Below, one piece after another: positions 9,259 through 17,709 of a stretch of DNA of 64,000 nucleotides (its first letter is position 1; each line of letters starts with the position of its first letter). The stretch is from Opitutales bacterium (GTDB lineage: Bacteria; Verrucomicrobiota; Verrucomicrobiia; Opitutales; UBA2995), in NCBI GenBank assembly GCA_022824405.1, contig JAJDZZ010000026.1, positions 124,001 to 188,000 of the forward strand, written 5' to 3'. The translations under genes and the position numbers were made by a program. The notes beneath the pieces are model-generated. The model made no database searches. It worked only from the letters and a program-made list of their open reading frames with translations, and was not told the DNA's origin.

Positions 9259-10068
9259 TTAGGATGAGGAAGGTTTTTTTCGGGAAGCGGGAGAAGGGTT
9301 GGTTGGCCCCTTCCTTCCCGTCAAGTTTTTTTGTGGGTGAGGCCCCCCTCGTCGACGCCTGCGGCGGCGAGGTCTTCTGCGTTTGGAATGGGTATCCCGG
9401 TCCGCAGGCCTTTTCGAACCACCCCCTTGGGAGGAGGGCCGGTTCGGCCGACTTCCTTTTGCCTTGTTGGGACGGTAATTCTTCCCTCGTCTCGGTTTAC
9501 GGCGGTGGGTCCGCTTTGGCTGTTCCGGCTCGGGCTCTTTGATGCCGAAAAGGATTTTCAATCGGGACAAGATGGAGCCGAACAAGCCTTTTTGAGCCGG
9601 GGGTTTACCCTGGCGTGCGGGTTTGGTACGGGCGGAGCCACGATGGCCGCCGCGACGATCCGGCCTTCTACCGTCGCCCCTATTGCGGGGGCCTCCGGAG
9701 CGGCCGCGGTTTCGATGGCGTTGTTGGCCCGGACGGGGTGGCCGCTTACCCTGGCCCGCTTTGGCCTGAGGGTCGCGCTTTTTGCGCGGAGGCGGTTTGG
9801 GGCGAACCGGTTTTTGACGATCCTCGGACCCGGAGGCCGATTCCGGTGCGATCGGTTGGGAAGGGCGTTTAACCGGTCCGGATCGGGGTTTCCGGTAGGC
9901 CGTGCGGTAACGGCCACGACGGGCCCGTTTGGGAGCGGTCGGCCGATCCGGTCCGGTCTGGCTTTTTTTTGCGGAATCTCCCGGGCCGCTTTTTCTTGGT
10001 TTGTTTCCTGGTTTTAACTCGTAGTCGGTTTTGGAGTCGACGGGTTTAAGTTCTTCAAATTCGGGCAT
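9259..10068 (-). CDS. Extremely basic, low-complexity protein of unknown function
   Basis: 269 residues dominated by Arg, Lys, Pro and Gly with almost no hydrophobic residues. The exceptions are one short amphipathic island at about 161-176 (KGLFGSILSRLKILFGIKEP) and an acidic N-terminus (MPEFEELKP). A near-continuous polyarginine run sits near residue 235, and the tail is Ser/Pro/Lys rich. It should be intrinsically disordered and able to bind nucleic acid, but no named family is recognisable. It reads in the same direction as murA and ends 24 bases before it. An opposite-strand frame of 228 codons exists but looks like a by-product of high GC. Existence as a gene is likely, function unknown. 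Confidence 0.7.
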   Translation of the reverse strand: MPEFEELKPVDSKTDYELKPGNKPRKSGPGDSAKKSQTGPDRPTAPKRARRGRYRTAYRKPRSGPVKRPSQPIAPESASGSEDRQKPVRPKPPPRKKRDPQAKAGQGKRPPRPGQQRHRNRGRSGGPRNRGDGRRPDRRGGHRGSARTKPARQGKPPAQKGLFGSILSRLKILFGIKEPEPEQPKRTHRRKPRRGKNYRPNKAKGSRPNRPSSQGGGSKRPADRDTHSKRRRPRRRRRRRGGPHPQKNLTGRKGPTNPSPASRKKPSSS

Positions 10069-10378
10069 GGTAAAAATGTTATTGGAAGTTGTATTGGTGC
10101 AAAAGGAAGCGGGGAGGCACCTTCGGGAGGCGGGGATATATGGAGAGGGAGGGAATCTTGAAAATGGGGTGATTGGATCATTTCGACGCCTATCCCTTTA
10201 TCTCTTCCGTATCCGTTTTGCATGCGATATTGGTTTGGTTCTTTATTCTTCGCCGTGCGGAGGAAGGGGTCAAGCCAAACCACGGGCGGAGAGATGCCTG
10301 TAAGGGGAAGAATTGAGGCAACCTCCAAAATTCCTAATTGCCTTGCCCAAAGGGGGAGGTTTTCCGAACCTTTCCCCT
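10069..10378. other. 310-base divergent intergenic region with a nested inverted repeat
   Basis: This is the spacer between the divergently transcribed basic-protein gene and the dUTPase gene. The clearest element is an 8-base inverted repeat, TGGTTTGG (10231-10238) and CCAAACCA (10275-10282), which encloses a smaller one, CTTC (10248-10251) and GAAG (10263-10266), around CCG/CGG. No convincing sigma-70 promoter pair was found. A purine tract GGGGGAGG at 10352-10359 lies about 20 bases before the dUTPase ATG, too far for a normal ribosome-binding site. Confidence 0.4.
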
Positions 10379-10750
10379 ATGGACAAACTCGAGGAAATTT
10401 TTCAATTGCAGGACGGGCTGAACAAGCGGATCGGAGTTGATACCGAGGCCATGTCGGAAAAAGAACAGGTCGAGTGGGTGCTCAATTACACGCGGGCCAT
10501 GCAGCAGGAATTGGCCGAGTTGACCGATTCCGTGCCTTGGAAATGGTGGGCCAAATATCAGGAATTCGACCGGCAGAACGCCAGGGTCGAGGTGGTGGAT
10601 TTGTTTCATTTCCTGGTTTCGTTGGGGCAGGTTTTGGGTATGAACGCCGAAGACATTCATCGAGCTTATATCAAAAAGAATGTGGTCAATCACCAGCGCC
10701 AGAAAACGGGTTATGCCTACAAGGACGAGAGAGACTCGCGGCATATCTGA
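10379..10750 (+). CDS. Dimeric (all-alpha) dUTPase family protein
   Basis: 123 residues from the ATG at 10379; the frame extends upstream but without conservation. Motifs of the all-alpha NTP pyrophosphatase superfamily are visible: the metal-binding E-x-x-E stretch in QQELAELTDSVPWKWW, the second acidic motif in RVEVVDLFHFLVS, and KKNVVNHQRQKTGYAYKDE at the end, characteristic of dimeric dUTPases of Leishmania/Campylobacter/phage type. It would hydrolyse dUTP (and perhaps dUDP) to dUMP, keeping uracil out of DNA. The exact nucleotide specificity is inferred. Confidence 0.82.
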   Translation: MDKLEEIFQLQDGLNKRIGVDTEAMSEKEQVEWVLNYTRAMQQELAELTDSVPWKWWAKYQEFDRQNARVEVVDLFHFLVSLGQVLGMNAEDIHRAYIKKNVVNHQRQKTGYAYKDERDSRHI

Positions 10751-10829
10751 TACTTTTTTGGAGCCCAAACGGATGAATTGGGGTCCAAGTAATGTTTTGC
10801 AACTGTAATTATCTGGTAAAAACACCGTT

Positions 10830-13472
10830 TTGAAAATTTTTGGCAAATCGCTGACGGGAGGTTTGCTTTCCGTTGCTTCGGTAATGGCCGCATGGGCCTG
10901 CAGCCCGGCTTTATTCGGGCAACAAGCCGGCGCAGTCGATGCAAACGTTCCCCTGATCGGCGAGGGGGAAGCGGCAGCCTTGGAGGGAGATCGGCGGCGG
11001 ACCTGGGAGAGGGCGGCGGCAGACTCCGCCCTGAGGACGGGGTTGGGCAATATCGCCATCGGGTTCTACGATCGCCTTCTGGAAGGAGCTGATGTCGCTG
11101 ACGGGGAAACCCATGAAATGGAGCTGAACCGCATCACGGCCTTTATTTCCCTGGGCCGATTGGAGGAAGCCAAAGCGGCATTGGGGGAGTATCATGGGAA
11201 GCGGGCCTCGAGGTATCACCTCCGTCGTGCCTTGGCGGGGTACTTTCTGGGTGATGAGAAGGTGGCGGTGGAAGCCTTGGAGTTTGTGGATGGGCAGGCA
11301 TTGTTGAGGGAGGAAAGGGCTTGGCACCTCCTGATCCGTGGATTACTGCAACGAAAGAACCGGAAAGGGGAAGAAGGAGAGGCTCTCCTGCAGCGTGCCC
11401 GCCAAGCCGCTGTTTCCATTGAGCAGAGGGCCCAGATTGCCCTCATCATCAACAGGACATTGTTGCTGGAATCGCGTCGCCTCAATCCGGATCAACTGAA
11501 GCTTTTGCGAGAGGAGATGGATTCGCAAATCCTGGAAGGTAACCGGGCGGGTTATCAGTTTGCCAAGCAATATGCCGTGGCCCTCAATACGGCGGGTCGT
11601 CCAGAGGAGGCGGTGGAGTTTATTCGGGAGACGGTGCCCCTGATTTTGGAAGCGGACTACGATTTGCGGGATGAAATGTTGTTCCTGCAGGGGATTTTGT
11701 CGGGGCGGGCCTCGGAGGGCGGTCGGGACGCATTTCGACACCTCCTGTCAGCAGGTGTAACCACCGAACTGCGTTTGCAAGCTTTGCATGCCTTGGTATC
11801 ATCGGCCATTGCCTCGGAGGACATAGAGGCATTCCTGACCTACACCAATGAACTCCCCCTGGCCGGTTTGCCCGGGGTCCTTAAAGACCAGGTGCTCTAC
11901 AGCCGGGCCCAGCTTCTCTACCGGATCATGGATTACGAGGCATCGGAAAATGAGTGCCAAACCCTGCTGGCGGAAAATCCCGGCCCCGAGCTGAGGCAAT
12001 CTACACTCCGTTTGCTCGTATTGATTGCTTTTCAACGGCAACGCTTTCGAACTGCGGCCGGATTCCTCATACAGTTGGGAGAGTTGGTCGGGACCGATGG
12101 CGAGCGCAATCGCATTCAGTTGTTGGTGGCAGATTGCTTTTTTCTGGCCGAGGACTATCGCAATGCGGCGGATTCCTACGGAGTGGCCATAGAGCAGGAC
12201 CAGAGCGATCGGGGAGTCGTTCTCTTTCAGTGGATTTTGTCGGAAATCAAAGCCGGGAATTACAAAAAAGCCATAGAGCACATCGGCGCCTTCAAGGAGG
12301 ACGACAGCGTGGACCCCGTGCAGAAATGGCGGGCGCTTTGGAATCTCCTGTCGGCTATGCAGCGGGTGGGGGAGGAAAGCGAGGCTTATCGTCTGCTCAG
12401 TGAATGGCTCACCCGGGAGTCGAAGGAAGTGCTGCCTGTTTCCCTTTGGGTTCGTTTATTGTGGCTACGGTGTCAACTGACCCTGAAAACGGGGCGTTAC
12501 GATAGGACACCCGCGGTGGCAGGGGAAGTTTACCGGGCCCTGAGCGAAGCCAAAGGGCAACTGGATAAGGATTTAGGCATCGAGATCACCAGTCTCACCC
12601 AGGTCATGGAGAGTCAGGCATTGGTTTTTTCCGGCCGCGAGGAGGAAGGAATGGAATTGCTCGAGGCGGTGCGCCGCGATTTCCCCAATACGCGAGCGGC
12701 GGTGCAGAGCATCTTTGCCGAAGCCCGGTATTTTGCTTCTAAGAACCTAATGGTCGATGCCCAGCAAAGGTTGATTCAACTGGCCGACACCTATCCCGAG
12801 AGCGAACTTGCCCCGGTGGCCTTGTATGAGGCCGCCCTCCATGCCCTTACCCGGGGGACCGATTCCACCATGAGGGAAGCAAGCCTGGTGTTCGAGCGGA
12901 TGGCCGCCCACTATCCCGAGCATCCCCTGGTATTTTACGGGAGGTTGAATCAGGGCAACCTATTGAGAAGTTTTAATGATTTTGGCGGGGCGGAACAGGT
13001 CTTCGAACAATTGCTTATCGCCTTCCCGGGGCACAAGGACAGCGCGGTCGTGCTTATGGCTCAAGCCGAGTGCATTTTAGCCCAGACCGACACATCGCAG
13101 GTGAGAATCGACCAAGCCATCGGGAAATTTGAGCGATTGGCCGAATTGCCAGACCTGCCCATCGATCTGCGGGTGGAAGCGGCCTGGAAATGGGCCTTCG
13201 CCTATCAACGCCGTAACAATCCCGAACGGGTGATCCAAATCTACTGGTTGACCATCGATCAGTTTCTCATCGAAGAGGACCATGCCAGGGAATTGGGTCC
13301 CACCGGTCGCTACTGGATGTCCCGAATCGTCATTTCCCTGGGCGAGGCCTTGGAGGGCCAGGGAGACCTGGAGTCGGCCCGCCGGGTTTACGCCCTCATC
13401 GAAGAGCGCGGATTGCCTTTTCAAAACCTGGCCCAAGGCAAACTTGCCCGAATGGGTCAGAAACAAGGATAG
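10830..13472 (+). CDS. Exported TPR-repeat protein of an ExbB/ExbD operon
   Basis: 880 residues. The TTG start at 10830 gives a good Sec signal peptide (hydrophobic core about residues 8-28, then SPALFGQQ); later ATGs would truncate it. The rest is helical repeat sequence, with many degenerate 34-36-residue TPR units from about residue 75 to the end. Examples are LGRLEEAKAAL and EYRNAADSYGVAIEQ-like helices and late AxYPEHPLVFYGRLNQGN units. TPR proteins of this kind scaffold protein complexes in the periplasm. The ExbB gene begins 2 bases after its stop, so it belongs to the same machine. No enzymatic domain was seen. Confidence 0.85.
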   Translation: MKIFGKSLTGGLLSVASVMAAWACSPALFGQQAGAVDANVPLIGEGEAAALEGDRRRTWERAAADSALRTGLGNIAIGFYDRLLEGADVADGETHEMELNRITAFISLGRLEEAKAALGEYHGKRASRYHLRRALAGYFLGDEKVAVEALEFVDGQALLREERAWHLLIRGLLQRKNRKGEEGEALLQRARQAAVSIEQRAQIALIINRTLLLESRRLNPDQLKLLREEMDSQILEGNRAGYQFAKQYAVALNTAGRPEEAVEFIRETVPLILEADYDLRDEMLFLQGILSGRASEGGRDAFRHLLSAGVTTELRLQALHALVSSAIASEDIEAFLTYTNELPLAGLPGVLKDQVLYSRAQLLYRIMDYEASENECQTLLAENPGPELRQSTLRLLVLIAFQRQRFRTAAGFLIQLGELVGTDGERNRIQLLVADCFFLAEDYRNAADSYGVAIEQDQSDRGVVLFQWILSEIKAGNYKKAIEHIGAFKEDDSVDPVQKWRALWNLLSAMQRVGEESEAYRLLSEWLTRESKEVLPVSLWVRLLWLRCQLTLKTGRYDRTPAVAGEVYRALSEAKGQLDKDLGIEITSLTQVMESQALVFSGREEEGMELLEAVRRDFPNTRAAVQSIFAEARYFASKNLMVDAQQRLIQLADTYPESELAPVALYEAALHALTRGTDSTMREASLVFERMAAHYPEHPLVFYGRLNQGNLLRSFNDFGGAEQVFEQLLIAFPGHKDSAVVLMAQAECILAQTDTSQVRIDQAIGKFERLAELPDLPIDLRVEAAWKWAFAYQRRNNPERVIQIYWLTIDQFLIEEDHARELGPTGRYWMSRIVISLGEALEGQGDLESARRVYALIEERGLPFQNLAQGKLARMGQKQG

Positions 13473-13474
13473 GG

Positions 13475-14146
13475 ATGAATGGATTTAACCTCAGTTTATT
13501 GGAGAATGGCGGACCGATCATGTGGGTGTTATTTCTCATGAGCCTGGTCGCATTTCTCGTTTTCGTGGAGCGGGCCCTGTATCTTCATCGCGGGCAGATT
13601 CGATCTTCGGAATTTATTGCCGGTATCAAAAATGCGGTGCGCAAGCAGCGATTGGTGGAAGCCCTCACCCTCTGCGAGGAGACACCGGGGCCTCTGCCCA
13701 ATCTGGTCAAGGCCAGCCTGCTTCACTTCCAAGAAGACGAGGGAAAGATTCGCTATGAAATCCAGGAGGCGGCTTTGGTGGAGATTCCCTCCCTGGAAAA
13801 ACGATTGGGAGCGCTGCCCGCTTTGGCCAAGGCAGCTCCTTTGGTGGGATTGCTGGGAACGGTTATCGGCCTTGCCCAGACATTTTATGAAATGCAAGCG
13901 GCCGGAAACTACTCGGATGCCACTTTGCTTTCTCAGGGCATGTGGCAAGCCCTTCTGACAACGGCCTGGGGATTGGCCGTAGCCGTTCTGGCATTTCTCG
14001 GATACCATTTTTTGCACGGCCGGGTGCGGGCATTGGTTCTGGACATGGAGTGGGCCGGTAACGAAATGCTCAAATTTATCGTGCGCGATCTGCGCGGCCA
14101 AGGGTTCAAGTTGGAGCCGGCTTCCCAAGAAAATCGCGATGTTTAG
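13475..14146 (+). CDS. MotA/TolQ/ExbB proton-channel family protein
   Basis: 223 residues with the three TM spans of ExbB/TolQ: about 12-30 (IMWVLFLMSLVAFLVFVE), 112-133 (ALAKAAPLVGLLGTVIGL, the conserved pore helix) and 156-178 (LLTTAWGLAVAVLAFLGYHFL). A large cytoplasmic loop contains the usual RLGALPALAKAAP approach to TM2. With ExbD it forms a proton-driven stator that energises an outer-membrane or envelope process. TM1 is preceded by a short N-terminus, as in TolQ rather than long ExbB. It is the second gene of the TPR operon and its 3' end overlaps exbD by 8 bases. Confidence 0.92.
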   Translation: MNGFNLSLLENGGPIMWVLFLMSLVAFLVFVERALYLHRGQIRSSEFIAGIKNAVRKQRLVEALTLCEETPGPLPNLVKASLLHFQEDEGKIRYEIQEAALVEIPSLEKRLGALPALAKAAPLVGLLGTVIGLAQTFYEMQAAGNYSDATLLSQGMWQALLTTAWGLAVAVLAFLGYHFLHGRVRALVLDMEWAGNEMLKFIVRDLRGQGFKLEPASQENRDV

Positions 14147-14582
14147 CCAACCGCTCAATTTGGGAAAGTTTATCCAGTCCAGGGTCGACTCCAAATTAGA
14201 GGTCGTACCTATCCTGGATATCCTGATTATCGTTTTGTTTTTTGGAATATTCAGCTCGGCTTTCGTTTTTCCCCAGGGGGTGGAGGTGGATTTGGGGTTG
14301 ACCGAAGAATTGGTCAGCGGAATGGAGGTCACGGCCGTTCTGACGGTTAGGCGGGACGATATGCTTTTGTTTGAGGGCCAAAACCTGAAGCTTTCCCAAT
14401 TCAAGGGAAAGGCGAGCGCTTTTTTGAAGGGGAAAGAAAAGGCAGCTTTGCTGGTACGGCTCGATCCCTCGATTCGGGCCCAAACCGTTTTCGATATTTT
14501 TGGACAAGCCAAGCAAGCCGGATTTACCCACGTGCTGGTGGCCGGGGAAAATAAAGCCACCGAATTGCCCACGTTTCACTGA
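14139..14582 (+). CDS. ExbD/TolR family biopolymer transport protein
   Basis: 147 residues. A cytoplasmic N-terminus is followed by one TM helix (about 24-44, VPILDILIIVLFFGIFSSAFVF) carrying the proton-relay aspartate D27, then a periplasmic domain ending in the ExbD-type AKQAGFTHVLVAGEN strand. It partners with the ExbB-like protein encoded immediately upstream (8-base overlap). The following gene starts 2 bases after its stop. No TonB or TolA homologue with a recognisable C-terminal domain is encoded nearby. Confidence 0.9.
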   Translation: MFSQPLNLGKFIQSRVDSKLEVVPILDILIIVLFFGIFSSAFVFPQGVEVDLGLTEELVSGMEVTAVLTVRRDDMLLFEGQNLKLSQFKGKASAFLKGKEKAALLVRLDPSIRAQTVFDIFGQAKQAGFTHVLVAGENKATELPTFH

Positions 14583-14583
14583 G

Positions 14584-15321
14584 ATGGGAAAAACCGGGAA
14601 ATCTACCCGTTACAAGGGAAGGCTGGCGCTTTTTTTCGCCGTGGGAATTATAGCGCACTTTGGCATCTGGTCCCTGTTTCGCATCGATCCGAAGCACGAC
14701 CGATCCGAACCCGATCAAGGCGCCTTTGTCTTCCATCAACCCGGAGGTCGCCAACTGCACGGCGACCTGCTTTTGGGGCGGGCCTTCCTCTTCGATTCGG
14801 AACCCATTTTTCTTCCCACCACTCGCAATTATTCCGGCCCCGTCAAAACCGATGCCAGCGTTTGGGAACCGGAGATGGATCTCGCCAAACCATTCGACCC
14901 CGATATTCGCCTGGACGATTCCATTTTGCTGGCGGCGGCCCAGTCGACGGCCCGGGTGGAATATCCCGAGGAACTGTTGCAGAATCTTTCGGGAGATTTC
15001 TTTTCGGAATTTGGGGTGGGGAATCAAGTTCGGCCTTCAGTGGAACAAAACGGACTCTTTGTCCAAGCCACAGATGCAAGGGGAAACGTGGTGGTCGAGT
15101 CGTTCCTTTCCCTTGAAACCACTCCTTCCTTTTCCCTGGTGGTGGGCCCGGTTGTTTTTGCCATTCTTCACACCCCATTCGGCTTGGGTGGAGAGCCATT
15201 CCTGGTCAATCCGAGCGGGGACGAAAAAACCGATGCCTATTTGCAGAAATTTCTTCTGGAAGAGGTGCGCCCGCTTCTCCAAGGTTTAACAGGGTATTTC
15301 CATGTGAAAATTGGGCCTTGA
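14584..15321 (+). CDS. Membrane-anchored periplasmic protein of the ExbB/ExbD operon, unknown
   Basis: 245 residues from the ATG at 14584. A basic N-terminus (KSTRYKGR) precedes one TM helix at about 13-32 (LALFFAVGIIAHFGIWSLF), and the remainder is predicted periplasmic. That N-in, single-TM topology is the one TonB and TolA have, but no proline-rich linker or TonB C-terminal motif is present, so I do not call it TonB. The gene is fourth in the TPR-ExbB-ExbD operon, 1 base after the exbD stop. It may be the force-transducing partner of this system. No family is recognised. Confidence 0.75.
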   Translation: MGKTGKSTRYKGRLALFFAVGIIAHFGIWSLFRIDPKHDRSEPDQGAFVFHQPGGRQLHGDLLLGRAFLFDSEPIFLPTTRNYSGPVKTDASVWEPEMDLAKPFDPDIRLDDSILLAAAQSTARVEYPEELLQNLSGDFFSEFGVGNQVRPSVEQNGLFVQATDARGNVVVESFLSLETTPSFSLVVGPVVFAILHTPFGLGGEPFLVNPSGDEKTDAYLQKFLLEEVRPLLQGLTGYFHVKIGP

Positions 15322-15331
15322 TTCCCGTCTG

Positions 15332-15372
15332 AAAAAAGCAAAAATAAAGGTTGACGACCCTTTTTGCTTTTT
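15332..15372 (+). terminator. A/T-rich perfect inverted repeat, probable terminator
   Basis: AAAAAGCAAAAA at 15333-15344 is the exact reverse complement of TTTTTGCTTTTT at 15361-15372, separated by 16 bases. The element sits 11 bases after the stop of the four-gene ExbB operon and in front of tRNA-Thr. The stem has only two G-C pairs, so it is not a textbook intrinsic terminator, although the 3' arm is T-rich. Confidence 0.4.
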
Positions 15373-15422
15373 GCCATTTTCTCGCCTTTATTTTCTCCAC
15401 ACCATTCTCTCGTAGATTGTGT

Positions 15423-15498
<76 letters not shown>

Positions 15499-15564
15499 TT
15501 TACAGTGAGGATTTAATTCAGATCCAATTAATTACCAACTCTTTATCTATTAAATTAATATCCT

Positions 15565-16755
15565 ATGGCTAAGGGAACCTTCCAAAGAACCAAACCACAC
15601 GTCAATGTCGGGACCATCGGTCACGTCGACCACGGTAAAACCACATTGACCACGGCTATACTGAAAGTTCAGTCCGAGAAAGGGCTGGCGGAATTCAAGT
15701 CCTACGCGGAAATCGCCAAAGGGGGAACCGTGCGGGACGATTCAAAAATCGTCACCATCGCCGTGGCCCACGTGGAATACGAATCGGAGAATCGGCATTA
15801 CGCCCATGTCGATTGTCCCGGCCACGCCGATTTCATTAAGAATATGATTACCGGAGCCGCTCAAATGGACGGGGCAATTCTGGTGGTGAGTGCGGCCGAT
15901 GGCCCCATGCCCCAGACCCGCGAGCACATTTTGCTGGCCCGTCAGGTGGGGGTGCCGAACATTGTGGTTTTCTTGAACAAGACCGATCTCATCGATGACG
16001 AGGAACTGGTTGAACTGGTGGACATGGAGGTGCGGGAGTTACTATCCAAGTACGAGTTCGACGGCGACAACATATCCATTGTCAAGGGCTCGGCCACACA
16101 GGCTATGGAGGGCGCGCCCGAAGGTCTCGAAGCCATCGCCCAGCTTTTGGAAGCTGTGGACAACGATATTCCCGAACCGGTTCGCGAAATCGATCAGCCT
16201 TTTTTGATGTCGATCGAAGACGTATTTTCCATCACCGGTCGCGGAACCGTGGTGACGGGAAGAATTGAACGCGGTGTGGTCAAAGTCGGCGATACGATTG
16301 AGATTGTGGGCATAAAGGACACGCAATCAACGGTGGTCACCGGCGTGGAGATGTTCCGCAAGCTGCTCGACCGGGGACAAGCCGGCGACAACGTGGGGGT
16401 ACTTCTTCGGGGTATCGGAAAGACCTCCGTACAACGTGGACAGGTTTTGGCCGCCCCCAAGACCATCAATCCGCACAAGAAGGGCAGGGCGGAGATTTAC
16501 GTCCTGAGCAAGGATGAAGGCGGGCGCCACACTCCCTTTTTCGATGGTTATCGTCCCCAGTTCTATTTCCGGACCACCGATGTAACGGGAAATGTAAAGC
16601 TTCCCGATGGCGTAGAAATGGTCATGCCCGGGGACAACCTTGGTTTGGGCATCGAATTGATCACCCCGATTGCCATGGAGAGAGGTCAACGATTCGCCAT
16701 CCGTGAAGGTGGTCGCACCATTGGTGCAGGTCGAATAACTGAAATTGTGGAGTAA
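15565..16755 (+). CDS. tuf: Elongation factor Tu with divergent switch I
   Basis: 396 residues, full length, with all three EF-Tu domains. P-loop GHVDHGKTT (19-27), DCPGHAD (83-89) and NKTD are intact. The usual switch I core K-A-R-G-I-T-I is replaced by D-S-K-I-V-T-I (59-65) within a stretch [18 protein letters not shown]. The Mg2+-binding threonine (T64) is kept, but the RG pair and the usual preceding EEKA helix are not. Downstream [19 protein letters not shown] is normal. EF-Tu delivers aminoacyl-tRNA to the ribosome. It is the only tuf in this window, and none follows fusA. No Shine-Dalgarno sequence is visible before the ATG. Confidence 0.98.
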   Translation: MAKGTFQRTKPHVNVGTIGHVDHGKTTLTTAILKVQSEKGLAEFKSYAEIAKGGTVRDDSKIVTIAVAHVEYESENRHYAHVDCPGHADFIKNMITGAAQMDGAILVVSAADGPMPQTREHILLARQVGVPNIVVFLNKTDLIDDEELVELVDMEVRELLSKYEFDGDNISIVKGSATQAMEGAPEGLEAIAQLLEAVDNDIPEPVREIDQPFLMSIEDVFSITGRGTVVTGRIERGVVKVGDTIEIVGIKDTQSTVVTGVEMFRKLLDRGQAGDNVGVLLRGIGKTSVQRGQVLAAPKTINPHKKGRAEIYVLSKDEGGRHTPFFDGYRPQFYFRTTDVTGNVKLPDGVEMVMPGDNLGLGIELITPIAMERGQRFAIREGGRTIGAGRITEIVE

Positions 16756-16828
16756 TTATTGAAACCTTTCAACCGGGCCGGGAGTTTGCTCAAATGGACC
16801 CTGGCATACCTGTCTAAATTTTTGCCAT

Positions 16829-16904
16829 AGGACAGTAGCTCAATAGGTAGAGTAGCGGTCTCCAAAACCGTCGGTTGGGGGTTCGAGTCCCTCCTGTCCT
16901 GCCA
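16829..16904 (+). tRNA. tRNA-Trp (anticodon CCA)
   Basis: 76 bases. Acceptor AGGACAG pairs with CTGTCCT, the discriminator is G and CCA is encoded. The D-arm AGCTCAATAGGTAGAGT and T-arm with GGTTCGAGTCC are standard, and the loop around CTCCAAA gives anticodon CCA. It lies between tuf and secE, the common bacterial place for tRNA-Trp; secE starts 7 bases after the CCA. Confidence 0.96.
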
Positions 16905-16911
16905 ACATTTA

Positions 16912-17118
16912 ATGAAAAATCCCTTTCGCAGCATCCGAATTTTCTGGAAGGAAACGGTGATTGAGCTGAAAAAAGCTTCCTGGCCGACCCTAAAGGAACT
17001 GCGCGATTCTACCATTGTGGTGTTGATCGCGGTATTGCTGTTGGGGGCTTTTATTGGAATCGCGGACTTTTCCCTCTTCCAGGTGGTAAACCTCTTTACC
17101 GATTGGGTGCGTGGCTAG
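16912..17118 (+). CDS. secE: Preprotein translocase subunit SecE
   Basis: 68 residues, the short one-TM bacterial form. The amphipathic helix carries the conserved ELKKASWPTLKEL motif (residues about 19-31), followed by a single TM span (about 36-58). SecE clamps the SecY channel. rpmG (L33), often found between tRNA-Trp and secE, is not here. nusG follows after 6 bases. Confidence 0.95.
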   Translation: MKNPFRSIRIFWKETVIELKKASWPTLKELRDSTIVVLIAVLLLGAFIGIADFSLFQVVNLFTDWVRG

Positions 17119-17124
17119 ATTGAA

Positions 17125-17703
17125 TTGATGATGGCAGGAACTTCCCAGTCTAATACCCAATGGTATGTGCTCCAGACGCTTTCCAATAAGGAAAACCAGG
17201 CCAAAACTTACCTTGACCGGTATAAGAAGCAGGAGGAAATGGAGGATATTCTCTTCGACGTCCTGTTGCCCACGGAGACGGTTTCCGAGGTGAAACAAGG
17301 CCGGAAAACCACCAAATCCCGTAAACTGTATCCCGGTTACGTCTTCGTTCATATGAAATTGTACGACGAGGAGGGCCAGTTGTTGAATAAACCTTACTAC
17401 TTTATCAAAGGGGCAACCGGAGTGATAGGTTTTGTGGGGGGGGCAAATCCCACGCCGTTGAAAGAGGAGGAAATTGAACGCATTATTGCGCAGGTCAAGG
17501 AAGCGGAAGGCAAGGAGGTCCCCAAGGTGAGCTATGAATTGGGAGAGGACGTCAAGATCACGGACGGACCCTTTCTCAACCTTAATGGAAGGATTGAGGA
17601 GATCGATCCCGAGAAGGGGACCCTCAAAGTTTCGGTATCGATTTTTGGACGCTTCACCCCGGTCGAACTGGAATACTGGCAGGTGGAGAGAAGTACGGAC
17701 TAA
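17125..17703 (+). CDS. nusG: Transcription termination/antitermination protein NusG
   Basis: 192 residues. The NGN domain begins QWYVLQTLSNKENQAKTYL and includes the RKLYPGYVFVHM core. The C-terminal KOW domain has GEDVKITDGPFLNLNGRIEEID. NusG binds the RNA polymerase clamp and couples transcription with translation and Rho. Tandem ATG ATG codons open the frame and no ribosome-binding site is apparent, although the secE stop is only 6 bases upstream. Confidence 0.97.
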   Translation: MMMAGTSQSNTQWYVLQTLSNKENQAKTYLDRYKKQEEMEDILFDVLLPTETVSEVKQGRKTTKSRKLYPGYVFVHMKLYDEEGQLLNKPYYFIKGATGVIGFVGGANPTPLKEEEIERIIAQVKEAEGKEVPKVSYELGEDVKITDGPFLNLNGRIEEIDPEKGTLKVSVSIFGRFTPVELEYWQVERSTD

Positions 17704-17709
17704 ACTGCT

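Noticed and set aside
9331-10017. A 228-codon plus-strand frame opposite the basic protein
   Set aside because: It is shorter than the minus-strand frame, has no recognisable domain or signal, and looks like a consequence of GC-rich composition; the minus frame also fits the direction and spacing of murA.
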